NCBI GenBank assembly: GCA_028101965.1
Contig: JAOHMI010000010.1
Coordinates: 1-56,234 of the forward strand
Source of the DNA: Bacteriovoracaceae bacterium
GTDB lineage: Bacteria > Bdellovibrionota > Bacteriovoracia > Bacteriovoracales > Bacteriovoracaceae
Direction: 5' to 3'
DNA: 56,234 nucleotides
Shown here one piece after another: positions 1 to 8,528 of the stretch. Under the pieces are notes generated by a model, which saw nothing but the letters and a program-made list of their open reading frames with translations, searched no databases and was not told the origin of the DNA. Made by a program: the position numbers and the translations under genes. Positions within the stretch are counted from its first letter, which is position 1. Every line of letters starts with the position of its first letter.

Positions 1-1619
1 CCTGGAATGTTCTTAATTACTTTGATAACAACGTCGATCACTATATTTCTTACCGTGATTTAGATCAATTAGATAAAAGAGTTCCTCAGAAAGAAAAAAT
101 TCTGGTTAGAGAGCAAGTTAAAAAGATTGATCCTGAAACCGGAGAGCAAGTGGTCATCGATGGTGTCCCTCAATTCGATACTGTTGAAAGGTGGGAAGAG
201 ACTGGAGAAATAATTGAAGTAATAAAAAATCTTTCAGGCAATGAAGTGAATAACTTAAGGGCCATCTACCAACAATCATTTAAAGATGCTTACAGATTTA
301 GTTACTCCAGACAATACGCTTCAAGATCTTATATTGAACAGGCAATCTCAGCTGAGAAGTATGGTCAAACCGCTGGTACACTCGTTGGGCAATTAGTGGC
401 TAAAGAAATTTATGAACAAATTGCCTATGATCTTTCATTCAAGAATGATTCAAAGGTGGCTTTCTTTAAAGAAATAGATACTCGATTCCAAAATAAAATT
501 AAAACCTATACAGAAGTCTTTAATGAAAACCCAGTATTTGAATTAGATAATGTTTCCGTTATTGGGGATACTAAAGATAATATTTTTAGGGCCAATGAAT
601 CTTTAAGTGTTGATTATTCAATTTGGAACCTTGGCTTAGTCAGTGGTGAAAGAAATATCAGCTTAAGATCTTATAATTCTAACGGATCTCAAAATAATGA
701 CCTCACTTCTCTCCAATCAGAATCGATTCAAATCCCTGGACTAAAGGCAAAGACTGGATCAACGGGAGTTTTAGCAAAAGTCGGAGACTATGACATTGGA
801 TCAAGAATTTCCGCGGTCTTTTCAATTAATCAAGGTCCGACACTAGGAGATATCGATAATGTACTCGTTATGTCCAAAAACGTTCCCTTTAATATTAATG
901 ACTATGCAGAAGTGAAGAGCATTAAAAAAGTTCTTACTGATACAGAAACTGGTGTGGTAACGGTTGAGGTAGTTTTTACCCATCCTGCAAATCCAAATTT
1001 AATCACCTCCACATCTTCGATAGGAACTCTTTCAACAAATAAAGGCGTTCTCAATGAGCAAACCTTAAATGTTGTCTACGCTGGTGGTGAAACTGTTATT
1101 CAATTTACAAGTACTGTGGATCCAATAGAGTTTATTAATAACAGAAGCTTAAATTTTTCAGTTTCCAATCAAATTGAAGGCAGAACAGCTGAAGTAAAAT
1201 CAGATAGCATAACCACAGTCCCTTATGAATCTGCAGTTTTAAAACATTTTGAAGCAGTTGTGTCGGGAAGAAGTAGCAATTGTGGAACTGCTGGTTGCTC
1301 TTTACGTATAGAGAAATTATTTGATCACATAGATGATATTGTTGCCAGTGAAATTAAAACAAAATGGCATAAGCAATATCAAAACACTTTCTTATATCGT
1401 TTAAAAAATACTTATAACGCTATTAAAAGTGATCAAAATAGTGACCAGAACTTTCAAACTACTTTCGATCGATTAATGTCTGAGAGACTAGTTAAAAGGT
1501 TGAAACAAGTTAAACCAGGTGCATTAAATGGACCTAGAAAAGCTAAAAAAGCTTACTTTAAAATATTAAAAAGTATGGCACCTAGAAAGTTGAATCGGAA
1601 GTGGAAAAAATACCTTTAA
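1..1619 (+). CDS. Hypothetical beta-rich protein, N-terminus outside window
   Basis: The reading frame is open from base 3, so the gene begins before the window; the first in-window start-like codon (GTG at 150) is not a convincing start. I do not recognise the family. After a helical stretch, the middle (about base 525 to 1215) is rich in alternating hydrophobic and Ser/Thr/Asn residues, like two Ig-like or cell-surface beta domains. A CGTAGC pair of cysteines follows near base 1290. The last 90 residues are helical and strongly basic. The overall shape suggests a surface or periplasmic structural protein, but no catalytic motif is visible. It stands alone on the plus strand, converging on the LysM lipoprotein gene. 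Confidence 0.6.
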   Translation, partial: WNVLNYFDNNVDHYISYRDLDQLDKRVPQKEKILVREQVKKIDPETGEQVVIDGVPQFDTVERWEETGEIIEVIKNLSGNEVNNLRAIYQQSFKDAYRFSYSRQYASRSYIEQAISAEKYGQTAGTLVGQLVAKEIYEQIAYDLSFKNDSKVAFFKEIDTRFQNKIKTYTEVFNENPVFELDNVSVIGDTKDNIFRANESLSVDYSIWNLGLVSGERNISLRSYNSNGSQNNDLTSLQSESIQIPGLKAKTGSTGVLAKVGDYDIGSRISAVFSINQGPTLGDIDNVLVMSKNVPFNINDYAEVKSIKKVLTDTETGVVTVEVVFTHPANPNLITSTSSIGTLSTNKGVLNEQTLNVVYAGGETVIQFTSTVDPIEFINNRSLNFSVSNQIEGRTAEVKSDSITTVPYESAVLKHFEAVVSGRSSNCGTAGCSLRIEKLFDHIDDIVASEIKTKWHKQYQNTFLYRLKNTYNAIKSDQNSDQNFQTTFDRLMSERLVKRLKQVKPGALNGPRKAKKAYFKILKSMAPRKLNRKWKKYL

Positions 1620-1631
1620 CCTACGAGAATT

Positions 1632-1658
1632 AAAAAAGCCCCTTTATAATAAAGGGGC
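1632..1658 (-). terminator. Rho-independent terminator of the LysM lipoprotein gene
   Basis: GCCCCTTT (1638-1645) pairs with AAAGGGGC (1651-1658) around a 5-nt loop. Read on the minus strand the stem is followed by six T (complement of 1632-1637). It lies between two converging genes; the plus-strand side lacks a strong T run, so it mainly serves the minus-strand gene. Confidence 0.8.
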
Positions 1659-1688
1659 CATATCGTTATACAATCTAATCACTCTTTA

Positions 1689-2357
1689 TTATCTCTTCGC
1701 ACTTCGACCAACATTTATAATTGGTGTAAAAATAGTAAACCCTGCAAAAATAATATTTGGATTTTTGATTAGTGGCTTATTATTTAACCAAATGTCTCTC
1801 CAATAACGAGAAGTAGAATAAACATTATTGGAAATAATTCCTAAGGTTTCATTTTTACGAATTAGGTACGGGTTTCCTTCTGGAGTCCATTTTGCCACAC
1901 TCTTTTTCAAGTAAAACTTCAACTTCTCACCTTTTCTCAAACTACTTAAGTTTCGAATTTTATCTTTATTCCACTCAAGTAAGTTTCGCCATTTCTCATA
2001 GTCACCAAATATTTTAAAAGAGATCAACATTAATGTATCACCTTCTACTGTAGTATAATATTGCTCGCCTGAATGATCTGCATTTACACTTCCTTCTACT
2101 TGCACCATTTTGCTATTTGGAGCTTCACTGCTGTTATTGTGAATAGATGAACTGGTTGCAATATCATCTGACTTGGACTTAAACTTCGCCGATCTTTTAA
2201 GTGCATCATCTGCGGCACTTGCTTTTTGATTTTCTCTCACACTATAGTCTGTGACCTCAATTCCTTTGAGATTTTCATCCACAGAGCTTTTACGGTGCGC
2301 TCCACACCCAATAAACACTCCTAACATCAGAGATAAAATAATTAATTTTTGTGTCAT
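1689..2357 (-). CDS. LysM-domain lipoprotein
   Basis: A 222-residue probable lipoprotein. The N-terminus is a short hydrophobic signal with a lipobox-like FIGC ending at Cys18, then a Ser/Lys-rich linker. Residues about 100-150 and 165-215 form two LysM-like units: the first begins YYTTVEGDTLMLIS and the second YLIRKNETLGIIS, both with the GDTL/NETL turn typical of LysM, a fold that binds peptidoglycan glycan chains. It is likely anchored in the outer or inner membrane and contacts the wall. An AAGGAGAG ribosome site precedes ATG at 2357. A strong terminator lies just downstream. The second LysM is divergent, so binding by it is less certain. Confidence 0.8.
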   Translation of the reverse strand: MTQKLIILSLMLGVFIGCGAHRKSSVDENLKGIEVTDYSVRENQKASAADDALKRSAKFKSKSDDIATSSSIHNNSSEAPNSKMVQVEGSVNADHSGEQYYTTVEGDTLMLISFKIFGDYEKWRNLLEWNKDKIRNLSSLRKGEKLKFYLKKSVAKWTPEGNPYLIRKNETLGIISNNVYSTSRYWRDIWLNNKPLIKNPNIIFAGFTIFTPIINVGRSAKR

Positions 2358-2612
2358 GGTCTCTCCTTAGAAAATTGAACTTAAAAATTTTAAATACAAC
2401 GCTAAAAGGATTGACTAAATTAGCCAAGTATTTTTTTCGAAAAAAATTAATTCTATTAAGCACTTACTTCTTGTGAACTTTTTTATTTGAATGAAAATAT
2501 GAAGCTTTAAACAGAGATTCCCCTGCAGGAAAGCCAATAAGTGCGAATGAAGCTTGTGTTCTCTAACTCAATGAGTATATTCTTTAAATTCTTTAATGGG
2601 AGAAAACTCATA

Positions 2613-3935
2613 ATGAGGAAATTTGAAATACTTAAACAAATTATAAAACCTTACAACTTTAAGCGTTTTTTATTTACTTGGATTGGCTGCACGATCTTTT
2701 CTTACAACGCTTTGAGCTTTAACTTTACATTTATTGGATCAGAAAAAACTAAACGGAAAGCAATTGAAATTGAATTAAAAGACTTAAAAAATCATTCACT
2801 AAATAACAAAACCATCAATGAAATCAAAAACCGTCTGTGGAATATGAGAATTTTTAGTCAAGTTATGGTGAGAAAGACTAAAAAGAATCATTTAGTTATT
2901 TTAGTTCAAGACAGATGGACCCTAATTCCAATTTTTAAAGCAACTTCAGGTGGAGGATCTGAATATATGGCCATAGGAGCTTATGATGTAAACTTTCTTG
3001 GTCATTATTTTGAGCTAGGTGGTCAATATGAAAGTCTTAATGGTCAACCTGCCGGTGTTTTATGGTACCGAAATCCTCAATTCAATAAAAACCGATTGCT
3101 AAAAATAGGAGTTGATCTGTGGAGTATAAATCGAATCAGATTTTTCTTTGATGGTGACGGTGAGGAAAGCTTCTACTATACGTTAAAGAGAAACAAAATA
3201 AATGTATTTCTTGAAAAGTCCTCTTCTAACAATGAGTTTTCACAAGGAATTGGAATTAACTCTGAAAGAGATGTGCTTTCAGAAACAGGCCTTTCTGATC
3301 TACAAAAAGAGCAAAATGACGAAGTCGGATTTGAAATTGATCAAAGCGGAGAAACTCATAGTCCCTACCTATACTTCACTTGGGGACGATTATTTTACAA
3401 GAACTATTTAGTTTTTGGACAGGAGCTTTCTGCAAGAGTAGATTTTCACCCTAATCATTTTAAAAATCGCTTTGATGAATCAACTACGGGAAGCTATGTT
3501 TCTCAAAACTTGAATTTTAAAAAATATTTTTTAAAAAATAGAAAAAACTTTGCTTGGAATTTTAACTATTTCTCTACCAGCCATCCTCAAATACAGTATT
3601 TTAGTTTTCTAGGAGGCTTTGGGGAAGTTCGAGGTTATCAGGATGGCCAATTTTACGATAAAACCTCTTGGCAAAATAATTTTGAATACCGTTTTGATCT
3701 AACGGAAATATCTCGATTTACTATACAGGGAGTATTATTCACTGATCAAGGGAAAGTGGAGGAAGATTTATCAGAACTTATTTATAGTAAAAATCAAATA
3801 CTTCTCAGTTCTGGATTAGGAGTCAGGATAATTTCTCCTTCTATTTATCGCTTTGTAGGAAGAATTGATTATGCTCAAACCCATACTCGCTATATGAATC
3901 GTGAAGTTTCCATTGGGGTACAGCAATTTTTCTAA
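2613..3935 (+). CDS. Omp85/BamA-family outer-membrane protein with one POTRA-like domain
   Basis: Start chosen at ATG 2613 (440 residues) because GGGAG lies 10 nt upstream and the product then begins with a signal-like segment (residues 17-35); an in-frame GTG at 2541 would put extra sequence before it. Residues about 37-105 look like one POTRA domain (GSEKTKRKAIEIEL ... NRLWNMRIFSQV). The rest is a beta-barrel with the VRGY loop motif near base 3630 that marks the Omp85 barrel, and the chain ends in Phe, as in barrels inserted by the BAM machine. With only one POTRA it is smaller than BamA or TamA and resembles short surface-antigen (D15) proteins; substrate unknown. Confidence 0.75.
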   Translation: MRKFEILKQIIKPYNFKRFLFTWIGCTIFSYNALSFNFTFIGSEKTKRKAIEIELKDLKNHSLNNKTINEIKNRLWNMRIFSQVMVRKTKKNHLVILVQDRWTLIPIFKATSGGGSEYMAIGAYDVNFLGHYFELGGQYESLNGQPAGVLWYRNPQFNKNRLLKIGVDLWSINRIRFFFDGDGEESFYYTLKRNKINVFLEKSSSNNEFSQGIGINSERDVLSETGLSDLQKEQNDEVGFEIDQSGETHSPYLYFTWGRLFYKNYLVFGQELSARVDFHPNHFKNRFDESTTGSYVSQNLNFKKYFLKNRKNFAWNFNYFSTSHPQIQYFSFLGGFGEVRGYQDGQFYDKTSWQNNFEYRFDLTEISRFTIQGVLFTDQGKVEEDLSELIYSKNQILLSSGLGVRIISPSIYRFVGRIDYAQTHTRYMNREVSIGVQQFF

Positions 3936-4007
3936 TCATCCAAATTTATAGTTCTCACTCACCCACTCATATGATAAAAGAAAATCAAATTTGAGAGGAT
4001 GAGTATT

Positions 4008-4916
4008 ATGCCTGAAAGCAAGTTCATTGATGATCTAAAATTACACATTGAACAACTAACGAAGAAATCCTTCTTTAAGAATAATTTTTCAAATGCAATT
4101 TTCTACTCACTCTTTAACTATGGTAAATGCTTCCGGAGTAAACTTCTTTTTAGAGTTGCGAGAGATCGTGGAATAAAGCCTGATCAAAACTTGCTAAACT
4201 TAGCAGCCTTTTTAGAAATTCATCATTGCTATACCTTAATCCATGACGATCTTCCTTGCATGGATGACGATGATATTCGTAGAGGCAAACCCACTTCACA
4301 TAAGAAATTTAACGAATCCATTGCCGTTTTAGCCGGTGATTCTCTCATGCAGTTCTCCTATTCCACTCTGAGCAAACTGGAGTTTAAGCGATCAATTATT
4401 ACTCAAATTGAACAAGCCGCATATTGGGCAACTGGGGCAAAAGGACTATTGCTCGGTCAATATTTAGATCTAAACGAAAAGAAACTTTCAATTGAACAAA
4501 TTTGGCGAATTCATGAGTTGAAAACAGCTAGACTAATTCAGCTCCCTTTTATTTGGACAGCAGCAATCAACGATGAATTAAATTTTAAAAATTTAAAAAT
4601 TAATCTCAGGATAGGCTCCCTTTTAGGAATTTTATTTCAGATTTTAGATGACTTAGAAGAGTGCTCTGAAAAAGATATTACATCTCTAAAGCACGAGCAG
4701 GAAATAAATTTATTCCAACAAAAATTTGTAAAAGAAACTTTAAATAAGTTAAACCAACTCATTGAAAGAGTGAAACAAAACTTTTCTCAAGAAAAATTTC
4801 CCATAAGTTACCCAATGATTGAGAGCTATATTTCAAGTAAAGTAAATCAAAGAATTGAACAGAAAATTAAGAAAGAAGAAATTTCGGAAGCTTTAAAGTT
4901 ACTTAAGACTTTCTAA
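4008..4916 (+). CDS. ispA: Polyprenyl diphosphate synthase (farnesyl/geranylgeranyl type)
   Basis: Trans-prenyltransferase that condenses isopentenyl diphosphate with allylic diphosphates for quinone and carrier-lipid side chains. The first aspartate-rich motif is clear (LIHDDLPCMDDDDIRRGKP), as is HELKTARLI, which matches the usual HxxKT. The second motif reads FQILDDLEE rather than the usual DDxxD, so the last acidic residue is Glu. I start at ATG 4008 because GAGAGG (3993-3998) abuts the alternative ATG at 3999 but sits 9 nt before 4008. The length (302 residues) fits the family. The 3' end overlaps the converging MerR gene by 18 nt. Chain length of the product cannot be read from sequence alone. 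Confidence 0.85.
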   Translation: MPESKFIDDLKLHIEQLTKKSFFKNNFSNAIFYSLFNYGKCFRSKLLFRVARDRGIKPDQNLLNLAAFLEIHHCYTLIHDDLPCMDDDDIRRGKPTSHKKFNESIAVLAGDSLMQFSYSTLSKLEFKRSIITQIEQAAYWATGAKGLLLGQYLDLNEKKLSIEQIWRIHELKTARLIQLPFIWTAAINDELNFKNLKINLRIGSLLGILFQILDDLEECSEKDITSLKHEQEINLFQQKFVKETLNKLNQLIERVKQNFSQEKFPISYPMIESYISSKVNQRIEQKIKKEEISEALKLLKTF

Positions 4917-5534
4917 TTTTTTATCAATTTTGCTCACAATTAACTCTAATTGAGCATGAGCTTTGTGAATTGACCCCTTAAGTATATCAACAGGCTGTAT
5001 TTCCAGAAAACTCTCACTATTAGCTTGGTGAGAAATAGTTTCTTTTACTTTCTCAGTTGCGCATTCTTGGGTTTCGGATTCAGTATTATCCAAAGTCGAC
5101 ACTTCTTCGCTCTTAATTTTTTCAGAATTTAATTCAACAGCTAAAGGGTCGTCAGTAGTCTCTGGAGAAATAGACTCTTCAATTAATTGCTCACTAGGCT
5201 TTTCATTTGAGGCTTCATTAACCTCTTCAATTGAATCTGATAATCCTGTAAAACTTGCTTCAGTAATTTCATCAATGCTTATATTATCAATTTCACTTAG
5301 CCGCTGTTTAATAGCCACTTTCGCCTCAGGAATTGACATTTTTTCATCAAATAAAAGCTTCTTAATTAAATGAATAATTTTGATATCTTTTTGGCTATAA
5401 CTCTTCTTTCCATCTTCCAAAGTATTAGGCTTAATATCTTCAAATTCAGTTTCCCAAAATCTTAGAACATAAGGTTTTACGTCGGCAGCTGTCACAACTT
5501 CCTGAAAAAGATAAAAATCTTTCTGAGTGCTCAT
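4899..5534 (-). CDS. MerR-family transcriptional regulator
   Basis: A 211-residue protein starting at ATG 5534, which has AGGAAG about 9 nt upstream; the in-frame ATG at 5564 has no such site. Residues 5-75 show a MerR winged-helix pattern (FQEVVTAADVKPYVLRFWETEF, then KKSYSQKDIKIIHLIKKLL). The rest is an acidic Glu/Ser-rich low-complexity region and a short C-terminal helix, with no metal- or drug-binding cysteines. It lies 66 nt downstream of ihfA on the same strand. An IHF-alpha/MerR pair is familiar in deltaproteobacteria. Targets are unknown. Confidence 0.8.
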   Translation of the reverse strand: MSTQKDFYLFQEVVTAADVKPYVLRFWETEFEDIKPNTLEDGKKSYSQKDIKIIHLIKKLLFDEKMSIPEAKVAIKQRLSEIDNISIDEITEASFTGLSDSIEEVNEASNEKPSEQLIEESISPETTDDPLAVELNSEKIKSEEVSTLDNTESETQECATEKVKETISHQANSESFLEIQPVDILKGSIHKAHAQLELIVSKIDKKLESLK

Positions 5535-5600
5535 GATATTTTCTTCCTGAAATACTACTTCCATACTTTAATCTTTTATTACTAAAGAAGTTTCTTGAAA

Positions 5601-5987
5601 TTATACTTCATTATCATTAACAAAACTAGAAAGCGCTCTCGGCTTTCCATTAGGAACGGCAACTGACTTGTCTTCTTTCCCTTTATCGTCAATTCGATGA
5701 GCATATCGATCAGTAATATCTTCTTTCAGGATTTGAGATGGCTTGAAAGTTAAAACTCTTCGAGCACTTATCTCCATGCTCTCTCCAGTTTGCGGGTTCC
5801 TACCAACACGATTTGCTTTATCTCTTATGGAGAAATTACCAAATCCAGAAATCTTTACCTTCTCGCCTCTTGCAAGGGTATCTTTAATAATTTTGAAAAT
5901 TAGCTCCACCATATCGGCTGCTTCTTTTTTAGAGAAGCCTGCTTCTTTGTAGATTCTTTCAACAATATCTGCTTTAGTAAGACTCAT
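5601..5987 (-). CDS. ihfA: Integration host factor alpha subunit, with C-terminal extension
   Basis: HU/IHF-family DNA-bending protein. Residues 1-95 carry the family signatures: LTKADIVERIYKEAGFSKKEAADMVE at the start (family TKADL.E), then KISGFGNFSIRDKANRVGRNPQTGE with the DNA-contacting beta arm, and FKPSQILK. The length is 128 residues against about 95-100 for IhfA, so roughly 30 residues are added, polar and rich in Lys and Asp. The ATG has a GGGAGG site upstream. It is followed by the merR gene and probably cotranscribed with it. Whether it acts as IHF alpha with a beta partner or as a homodimer cannot be seen here. Confidence 0.9.
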   Translation of the reverse strand: MSLTKADIVERIYKEAGFSKKEAADMVELIFKIIKDTLARGEKVKISGFGNFSIRDKANRVGRNPQTGESMEISARRVLTFKPSQILKEDITDRYAHRIDDKGKEDKSVAVPNGKPRALSSFVNDNEV

Positions 5988-6076
5988 GGTTTTTCCTCCC
6001 TGAAACCCACTGAATTTATCTAAACGCCAATCGAATGACCGATAAATTCTTATCTCGTATTATCTATAGGTTAACA

Positions 6077-6089
6077 AATCAACCCGTTC
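6077..6089 (+). promoter_or_regulatory. Near-consensus IHF-type site upstream of ihfA
   Basis: AATCAA, four bases, then TTC matches the E. coli consensus WATCAANNNNTTR except at the last base. It lies about 90 bp upstream of the ihfA start in the divergent spacer, where autoregulation would place it. Such short matches occur by chance in AT-rich DNA. Confidence 0.25.
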
Positions 6090-6119
6090 TAAGCTACTGA
6101 TTTCTACATATTATTCATT

Positions 6120-6134
6120 TGACTGATCCAGTCA
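6120..6134. promoter_or_regulatory. Inverted repeat between ihfA and SPFH genes
   Basis: TGACTG and CAGTCA are perfect inverted repeats with a 3-bp centre, the geometry of a dimeric regulator site. It sits in the 252-bp divergent spacer. A second inverted repeat, TCTGTC (6185-6190) and GACAGA (6199-6204), flanks TAGATTAT, a possible -10 region for the plus-strand gene. Confidence 0.3.
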
Positions 6135-6239
6135 GATGATTAATCCGTTTCATAATTTTTTTTAAACCAAATAAGCCTAGTGAATCTGTCTAGATTATGA
6201 CAGAATTCCCGCACAAATCTTTCAATCAGGAGAACTGTT

Positions 6240-7355
6240 TTGTCTCAAAAGAATCCCTACGAGCAAGAACTTCAGCATTTTATTAAAACTTTTAAAGAAA
6301 TTTTTTCTGGAGGAAAGAAATCTGATACTCCTCAAGGTCCGCGAAAACCATTTTTTAAATCAAAATTAAACTTATTTTTTATTGGGGTAGTGCTACTTTT
6401 TTTCCTCTTTAAAATGTTTTTTGTTTATGTTCAACCAAATGAATATGGAATAAAAATCAAGATTATTGGCCCTGGCGGTGGAATTGAAGAAAAAGTCTAC
6501 ACCACAGGATTGCATTTTGTGTTTCCAAGCATGCAAGTGATGGAAAAATTTCCTCGTGATATTCAAATCATCCATTTAACAAAATTTCCAAATCATTATC
6601 GAAGAAGTGATAAAGTGATCATCGCTCCTGCAGCCCATATCCAAACATATGACGGATATTTTGTTGATGTGGATTTGTCGATTTTATATCACATCACTGA
6701 TCCCCTAAAAGTTATCCAAAAACTTGGTAAAAAAGGTATTTATGAGCAAGCTGTGATTCCTAAAGTTATACCCGCTCTCAAAAAAACTCTTGGAAAACTT
6801 ACCACGGAAAAATTTTATGACTCTCATCTTCGAGTTGAAGAAATGAACCGAGCAAAAGAGATTCTCAGTGGAGAATTCGAAGAAAAAGGCTTAGTTGTTG
6901 ATCAGGTTTTTATTCGTTACTTCATCTACTCTGATGAGATTCAATCAAATATTGAAGAAAAGAAGCTTAAAGACCAATTAGTCTTTAAAAACATGGCTGA
7001 AGCTAAAGCGGCAAAAGAAGAAGCCAATTTAAAGAAAGTTACAGAGGAAGGTGAAGCTAATGTTGCTGTTCTTCTAGAGGAAGGAAAAGCTTACATGACA
7101 ACGAAAACTGCGGAGAAAGATGCTTATGTGAGAACTATGAAAGCAAAAGCAAATTTAATGATTAAATTAGCAGAAGCCGATAAAACTAGACTCAAAAATA
7201 AAGCTCTCAAGAGTGGTGGGTCACAAAATTTAGTTGGATTAGAAATGGCAAAAACTTTAGAAGGAATTGATACAATTATTCTTCCCTCTGATGGTGCATA
7301 CGGGATCAACCCACTAAATCTAAAACAAACATTAAAAACATTTGAGGTTCAATAA
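6240..7355 (+). CDS. SPFH/prohibitin-domain membrane protein
   Basis: A 371-residue protein beginning at TTG 6240, supported by AGGAG 7 nt upstream. One membrane segment lies at residues 44-64, followed by an SPFH (band 7) domain (VQPNEYGIKIKIIGPGGG ... GLHFVFPS) and a long Ala/Lys/Glu coiled coil at about residues 240-320. SPFH proteins form large ring assemblies on membranes and often regulate proteases or organise lipid domains, as HflK/HflC and prohibitins do. The next gene is a second SPFH protein one base downstream, so the two probably form a hetero-oligomer like HflKC. Partner proteases are not in the window. Confidence 0.8.
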   Translation: MSQKNPYEQELQHFIKTFKEIFSGGKKSDTPQGPRKPFFKSKLNLFFIGVVLLFFLFKMFFVYVQPNEYGIKIKIIGPGGGIEEKVYTTGLHFVFPSMQVMEKFPRDIQIIHLTKFPNHYRRSDKVIIAPAAHIQTYDGYFVDVDLSILYHITDPLKVIQKLGKKGIYEQAVIPKVIPALKKTLGKLTTEKFYDSHLRVEEMNRAKEILSGEFEEKGLVVDQVFIRYFIYSDEIQSNIEEKKLKDQLVFKNMAEAKAAKEEANLKKVTEEGEANVAVLLEEGKAYMTTKTAEKDAYVRTMKAKANLMIKLAEADKTRLKNKALKSGGSQNLVGLEMAKTLEGIDTIILPSDGAYGINPLNLKQTLKTFEVQ

Positions 7356-7356
7356 A

Positions 7357-8379
7357 ATGAAAAGTCTTTTACTTCTCTCTCTCTTATTAACTCTAACTGG
7401 CTGTTATGTTAAAACCAATGAAACTGAAATAGCGATCAAAGTAAAAAAGATTTCACTTTTTGGTGAGCCAGGGGTTGATAAACATATCTATTCTCCTGGG
7501 CAAATTTATTTTTACATCCCCTTCATTCAGGAAATGTATAAATTTAATACAAAACTTCAAACCATAACTATGGTGTATTCTCGCTCTAGAGGAGAAAGCT
7601 TTCGAGATGATTTATTATTTAAAACCATTGATGGAAATGATATTTCACTCGACGTCGAGGTTCAGTTTAGAATTATCCCTGACAAACTAAAGCACATGCT
7701 AGAAAACGTAGCACAAAACGACGGAGAATTGCGCTATAACATTGTTAGAAGTGTTGCTCGCTCAATTCCTAGAGATATTTATGGAGAATTAAAAACCGAA
7801 GAGTTTTATATCTCTGAAAATCGAGAAAAGAAAACAACTGAAGTACTAACTAAGATGAATAGTATCCTAAACCCAATGGGGGTTGTGGTGGAAACAGTTC
7901 TGTTAGCAGATTATCGATTTAACTCAGCTTACCAACAAGCCATTGAAGATAAGAAAATTGCTGACCAACAAAAAGAAAAAAATAAATCTGCAACTTTAGC
8001 CGCAGTAGAGGAATACAAAAGAAAAGAAGAAGATGCTCGAGGTGATGTGAATAAAATGGTAGCTCAAGTTGATGGTGAGTTTAGAAAAGCCAAAATTGAA
8101 GCTGATGCTTACTTAAATAAGTCAAAACAAATAGCAGAAGCAATTCGCGCTGAAGGAAAAGCCCAGGCGAAAGGAATCACTGAAATGAATAAAGCTTTAG
8201 CTGGAGCTGGTGGGCGAACCATGGTTAAGCTCGAGATTGCCAAAGCCATCAAAGGAAAAAAGATCATGCTTCTTCCTTTATCCGGAGGAAGTGGTGTCAA
8301 CTTTAAAACCACTAATGTAAATGATTTGCTCGAAGTTTATGGAATGAAATCTATGTCTGAAGAAACTAACAAAAAATAA
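7357..8379 (+). CDS. SPFH/prohibitin-domain lipoprotein
   Basis: Start at ATG 7357 (GAGG 9 nt upstream), one base after the preceding stop, giving 340 residues. Instead of a membrane helix it has a signal peptide and lipobox LTGC with Cys16, so it should be lipid-anchored outside the cytoplasm. The SPFH domain follows (GVDKHIYSPGQIYFYIPFIQ), then a charged coiled coil at about 215-290. Pairing of a helix-anchored and a lipid-anchored SPFH protein is unusual, because both must then expose the domain on the same side of a membrane to assemble. The two share overall architecture and clearly arose from the same family. Confidence 0.8.
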   Translation: MKSLLLLSLLLTLTGCYVKTNETEIAIKVKKISLFGEPGVDKHIYSPGQIYFYIPFIQEMYKFNTKLQTITMVYSRSRGESFRDDLLFKTIDGNDISLDVEVQFRIIPDKLKHMLENVAQNDGELRYNIVRSVARSIPRDIYGELKTEEFYISENREKKTTEVLTKMNSILNPMGVVVETVLLADYRFNSAYQQAIEDKKIADQQKEKNKSATLAAVEEYKRKEEDARGDVNKMVAQVDGEFRKAKIEADAYLNKSKQIAEAIRAEGKAQAKGITEMNKALAGAGGRTMVKLEIAKAIKGKKIMLLPLSGGSGVNFKTTNVNDLLEVYGMKSMSEETNKK

Positions 8380-8496
8380 ATTATCATATGTAAATTATAG
8401 AAAAGGTTCACCTGCCTTGACCGTCTAATTTTTTTTCATATAAAGAAATTAATTCATATGTCAGAGTCAAGCGATCTAGATAGAGAGTTCTGTTAT

Positions 8497-8524
8497 ATCC
8501 TTTAAGGACGCACACCTAAAGGAT
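8497..8524 (+). promoter_or_regulatory. Hairpin sequestering the ribosome-binding site
   Basis: ATCCTTTA (8497-8504) is the exact complement of TAAAGGAT (8517-8524) with a 12-nt loop. The right arm contains the AAAGGA ribosome site for the ATG at 8529. In RNA this would hide the site, suggesting translational control by temperature or a trans-acting factor. This is direct pairing arithmetic; function is inferred. Confidence 0.5.
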
Positions 8525-8528
8525 TATA

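Noticed and set aside
5743-5952. Plus-strand frame antisense to ihfA
   Set aside because: The ihfA sequence is strongly conserved and clearly coding, so the opposite frame is a shadow.
8401-8456. Possible terminator after the SPFH pair
   Set aside because: AAGG/CCTT is only a 4-bp stem and the T run starts about 11 nt later, so it is not convincing.
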